From: Lachnospiraceae bacterium UBA3821
GTDB lineage: Bacteria > Bacillota > Clostridia > Lachnospirales > Lachnospiraceae
Assembly (NCBI GenBank): GCA_002368865.1
Contig: DFDT01000043.1
Location: 1-16,355, forward strand
DNA: 16,355 nt
Direction: 5' to 3'
The stretch's first letter is position 1. Each line of letters begins with the position of its first letter. A program made the translations under genes and the position numbers. The notes below the pieces were generated by a model. The model saw only the letters and a list, made by a program, of their open reading frames with translations. It had not been told where the DNA came from and searched no databases. This document shows, piece after piece, positions 13,160 through 16,355 of this stretch.

Positions 13160-13619
13160 AAACCGCACGCTGTTGGAGGTCTATACAGGCGTGCTGGTGT
13201 TGGCGGTGCTTGCGGGGGTGGTCGGATTGCTTTTGCCCTATCAGAGCGGCGGCACGGCGTGGAAGGTGCAGCGCGGCGGTTTTGAGGCGGCCGTGTGGGC
13301 AGCGGCGGTGCTGACCATGCTTTCCTATCTGCATATGTACAAAAATTTGGACCGGGCGCTTGACTATGACGAGGGAAATGCGCAGAAGCTGATCTTCAGG
13401 GGATATTTGATCCGATATGTGGCGATTGCAGTGATCCTGGTCCTGGCAGCGGTGACAGGCTGGCTCGATCCGTTGATCCTGTGCCTGGGATATCTGTTTT
13501 TTATGAAAGTAGCGGCGTATATGCAGCCGTATACTCATAAATTTTATATTTTTATCTTTCATGAGGAGGATCCTGTGCCGGAACCTCTGGTGGAAGAGGA
13601 AAAAGGGGCTATAAAATAA
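13119..13619 (+). CDS. atpI: ATP synthase subunit I (AtpI-like)
   Basis: A 166-residue integral membrane protein with four predicted helices: about 20-41, 55-70, 95-114 and 117-135. Position between the AtpZ-like gene and atpB, size and topology match clostridial ATP synthase subunit I, a factor for c-ring assembly. Sequence conservation in this family is low, so the call rests mostly on context. Translation may begin at 13119 or at the second ATG, 13125; the upstream site (AGGAG) lies inside atpZ and is rather far away. The acidic C-terminus (VPEPLVEEEKGAIK) is cytoplasmic. Confidence 0.78.
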   Translation: MKMQNRLIQTLKSKNRTLLEVYTGVLVLAVLAGVVGLLLPYQSGGTAWKVQRGGFEAAVWAAAVLTMLSYLHMYKNLDRALDYDEGNAQKLIFRGYLIRYVAIAVILVLAAVTGWLDPLILCLGYLFFMKVAAYMQPYTHKFYIFIFHEEDPVPEPLVEEEKGAIK

Positions 13620-13638
13620 GAGAGAGGGAGGTGAAAAT

Positions 13639-14373
13639 ATGACTTATGGCATTTTGTTATCCGGTTCCTCGGATGTGGACGTGATGGTCCACGGACTGCT
13701 GAAATATCATTTTTTCGGCCATGAGGTCTGGTTAACAACGACACATGTCAGTCTGCTTCTGGTGGTGCTCATCCTGTGCGGCTTTTCCATAGCGGCAGGA
13801 CGGGCGATGAAGAAGGGAACGGAAGTTCCGGGCAATTTCCAGAACGTGGTGGAGCTGATCGTGGAGAAGCTGTGCGGTATGGTGGATTCCACCATGAGCA
13901 ACAGTGCACCGAGGTTTTACAACTATATCGGGACAATCTTTATCTTCATCCTGTTCAGCAACATTTCGGGACTTTTGGGACTGCGTCCCCCCACAGCGGA
14001 TTATGGAGTCACATTTCCACTGGGTGTTCTGACCTTTATCCTGATTCACTTCAATCAGTTTAAGTATCAGAAACCCAAAGATATCTGGACGGATATGTGT
14101 TCCCCGTTGCCGCCATGGCTGCCGATCTGGTTTCCGATCAATGTGATCAGTGAGATCGCAGTGCCGATTTCGCTGTCACTGCGTTTGTTTGCCAACATAT
14201 TGTCGGGTACGATCATGATGGCGCTGATTTATGGGCTGTTAGGAGTGATCGCGACGGCGTGGCCCGCAGCATTGCATGTGTATTTTGATTTGTTCTCAGG
14301 AGCAATTCAGACCTATGTATTCTGTATGTTGACGATGACCTACATCAAGAACGCGATCGGGGACGCGGTGTGA
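13639..14373 (+). CDS. atpB: ATP synthase F0 subunit a
   Basis: The stator channel subunit of F0, which carries ions to and from the c ring. The 244 residues contain five or six membrane helices. The essential arginine is Arg182 in the SLSLRLFANILSG motif of the fourth conserved helix. PGNFQNVVELIVE (64-76), FSNISGLLGLRPPTADYG, and the C-terminal DLFSGAIQTYVFCMLTMTYI are typical. GGGAGGTG lies 6 nt before the ATG, and the gene starts 19 nt after atpI. A 76-nt gap with a small hairpin precedes atpE. Confidence 0.96.
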   Translation: MTYGILLSGSSDVDVMVHGLLKYHFFGHEVWLTTTHVSLLLVVLILCGFSIAAGRAMKKGTEVPGNFQNVVELIVEKLCGMVDSTMSNSAPRFYNYIGTIFIFILFSNISGLLGLRPPTADYGVTFPLGVLTFILIHFNQFKYQKPKDIWTDMCSPLPPWLPIWFPINVISEIAVPISLSLRLFANILSGTIMMALIYGLLGVIATAWPAALHVYFDLFSGAIQTYVFCMLTMTYIKNAIGDAV

Positions 14374-14402
14374 TGAGGCGCGAAAGACAAGAGATAAAAT
14401 GC

Positions 14403-14704
<302 letters not shown>

Positions 14705-14708
14705 GACA

Positions 14709-14724
14709 CGGTAAAAAATTACCG
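14709..14724 (+). other. Small hairpin between atpE and atpF
   Basis: CGGTAA (14709-14714) and TTACCG (14719-14724) form a perfect 6-bp stem with an AAAA loop, 4 nt after the atpE stop and next to the atpF ribosome site. It may stabilise the atpE segment or lower entry into atpF. Confidence 0.45.
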
Positions 14725-14738
14725 GAAAGGAGGCAAAA

Positions 14739-15281
14739 ATGATACTATTAACCGCAGGAGAGACCTACGAGAGAATGTTTGGCATTGACTGGCAGCTTTT
14801 GTCCGATGCGACGCTGACTCTCATAGCTGTCTTTGTACTGTTTGGCGTAATGAGCTATTTCCTGTTCAATCCCGCGCGCAAGATGTTGTCTGATCGTCAG
14901 GCGAAGATCAAGGGCGAGCTGGATGAGGCGAGGACCAATATGGAGGAGGCCAGAAGCCTGCGCGAGGAATACGAGGCGAAGCTTCGGGACATCGACAAAG
15001 AGGCGGAAGAGATCTTAAGCGATGCGAGAAAGCGCGCGCTGGCGAATGAGAACCAGATCGTCGCCCAGGCGAAGGAAGAGGCTGCACGCATCATGGATAG
15101 AGCCCGCAAGGAGGCCGAGCTGGAGAAGCAGAAGGTGTCCGACGAGGTGAAGACGGAGATCATCTCCATCGCGTCCCTGATGGCAGGCAAAGTAGTGTCC
15201 GCTTCGATCGATACCAAGGTTCAGGATCAGCTTGTTGACGAAACGCTGAAGGAGATGGGTAAGGAGACATGGCTAAGTTAG
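14739..15281 (+). CDS. atpF: ATP synthase F0 subunit b
   Basis: The peripheral stalk subunit. One membrane helix (about 22-43) ends in FLFNPARKML, the usual b-subunit junction. A long charged helix follows, about 50-150, rich in Glu, Ala, Arg and Lys (EARTNMEEARSLREEYEAKL), which dimerises as a coiled coil. The C-terminal part, IISIASLMAGKVVSASID, contacts delta. Length 180 is normal. AAAGGAGG precedes the ATG by 6 nt. The 3' end overlaps atpH by 13 nt. Confidence 0.94.
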   Translation: MILLTAGETYERMFGIDWQLLSDATLTLIAVFVLFGVMSYFLFNPARKMLSDRQAKIKGELDEARTNMEEARSLREEYEAKLRDIDKEAEEILSDARKRALANENQIVAQAKEEAARIMDRARKEAELEKQKVSDEVKTEIISIASLMAGKVVSASIDTKVQDQLVDETLKEMGKETWLS

Positions 15282-15817
15282 TTTCGAAAACATATGGCGA
15301 AGCGTTATACGAGATAGCCATGGAATCCGGCAAGGCCGAGGAACTGCTTGCGGAGGTGCAGCAGTTATGCGACATCCTGAAAGCAAATCCGGAATTTGAC
15401 AAAATGATGCTGCATCCGGGAATCCCGAAGCAGGAGAAGCTGCAGGCCATGGAGGCTGTGTTCAAGGGCAGAGTGAGCGATGAACTCACGGGCCTTTTGG
15501 AGATCGTGATCCAGAAGGAGCGTTACGGTGAGCTGCAGAATATTTTTACTTATTTCGTCGATAAGATGAAAGAGCAAAAAGGAATCGGTGTGGCGCATAT
15601 CACCACAGCAGCCGCTCTCACGGAAGCGCAGAAGAAGGCCTGTGTGGCAAGGCTTTTGGAGACGACCTCCTATCAGAGCATCGAAGCTGATTTTCAGACG
15701 GACGAGGCGCTGATCGGCGGCATGGTCATCCGTATCAACGACAGAGTGGTGGACAGCAGTGTCCGCACGAAATTAAATGATCTGAAGAGACAATTATTAC
15801 AGATCCAGCTTGGCTGA
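15269..15817 (+). CDS. atpH: ATP synthase F1 subunit delta
   Basis: The stator subunit that joins the b stalk to the top of the alpha-beta hexamer. The 182 residues begin MAKLVSKTYGEALYEIAMES, the family N-terminal six-helix domain, and end with DEALIGGMVIRINDRVVDSS followed by VRTKLNDLKRQLLQ, the standard C-terminal signature. The ATG lies inside the last codons of atpF, so translation is probably coupled. Length and position in the operon are normal. Confidence 0.95.
   Translation: MAKLVSKTYGEALYEIAMESGKAEELLAEVQQLCDILKANPEFDKMMLHPGIPKQEKLQAMEAVFKGRVSDELTGLLEIVIQKERYGELQNIFTYFVDKMKEQKGIGVAHITTAAALTEAQKKACVARLLETTSYQSIEADFQTDEALIGGMVIRINDRVVDSSVRTKLNDLKRQLLQIQLG

Positions 15818-16355
<538 letters not shown>

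Overview
The window looks like chromosomal DNA of an anaerobic, spore-forming, low-to-moderate GC Firmicute, most likely a Clostridia member near Lachnospiraceae (inferred from gene content only). The evidence is pyruvate formate-lyase, MecA, a CwlD-type amidase, a SleB-type hydrolase, a class B sortase, a GH18/SH3 protein of clostridial type, strong AGGAGG ribosome sites and classical sigma-A promoters. There is no sign of phage, insertion sequence, CRISPR, tRNA or rRNA.

Layout. Positions 1-1217 (minus) hold the N-terminal half of pflB, cut just before its catalytic cysteine pair. A divergent regulatory region separates it from a small redox-disulfide (DUF1858-type) protein at 1541-1732 (plus). 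An 18-bp perfect terminator stem follows. Then come, on the minus strand, a lipoprotein with its own promoter (1815-2252), a paralogous lipoprotein (2383-2826) and mecA (2845-3576); the last two form an operon. Positions 3627-4165 have no gene but contain a promoter, a mini-ORF and nested complementary segments that could be a structured RNA. A GH18 cell-wall glycosidase (4286-5992, plus) follows, with a striking inverted repeat over its promoter. It converges on a sortase operon on the minus strand: class B sortase (6980-7885) and its probable VPKTG substrate (6100-6957).

From 7990 to 12118 (plus) lie a CwlD-like amidase, ywlC (tRNA t6A synthesis), rpiB, a dCMP deaminase and a coiled-coil/SleB-type cell-wall hydrolase, ending in a terminator. 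A DUF402 gene (12173-12685, minus) is divergent from the ATP synthase operon, which runs atpZ-atpI-atpB-atpE-atpF-atpH-atpA to the right edge, where atpA is cut just before its P-loop. The c subunit carries the residues expected of a sodium-translocating enzyme.

Themes: anaerobic energy metabolism at the two ends, and in the middle a concentration of cell-envelope genes (two lipoproteins, GH18, sortase plus substrate, amidase, SleB-like hydrolase). The ywlC-rpiB-dCMP deaminase-atp order echoes the gene order upstream of the atp operon in other Firmicutes.
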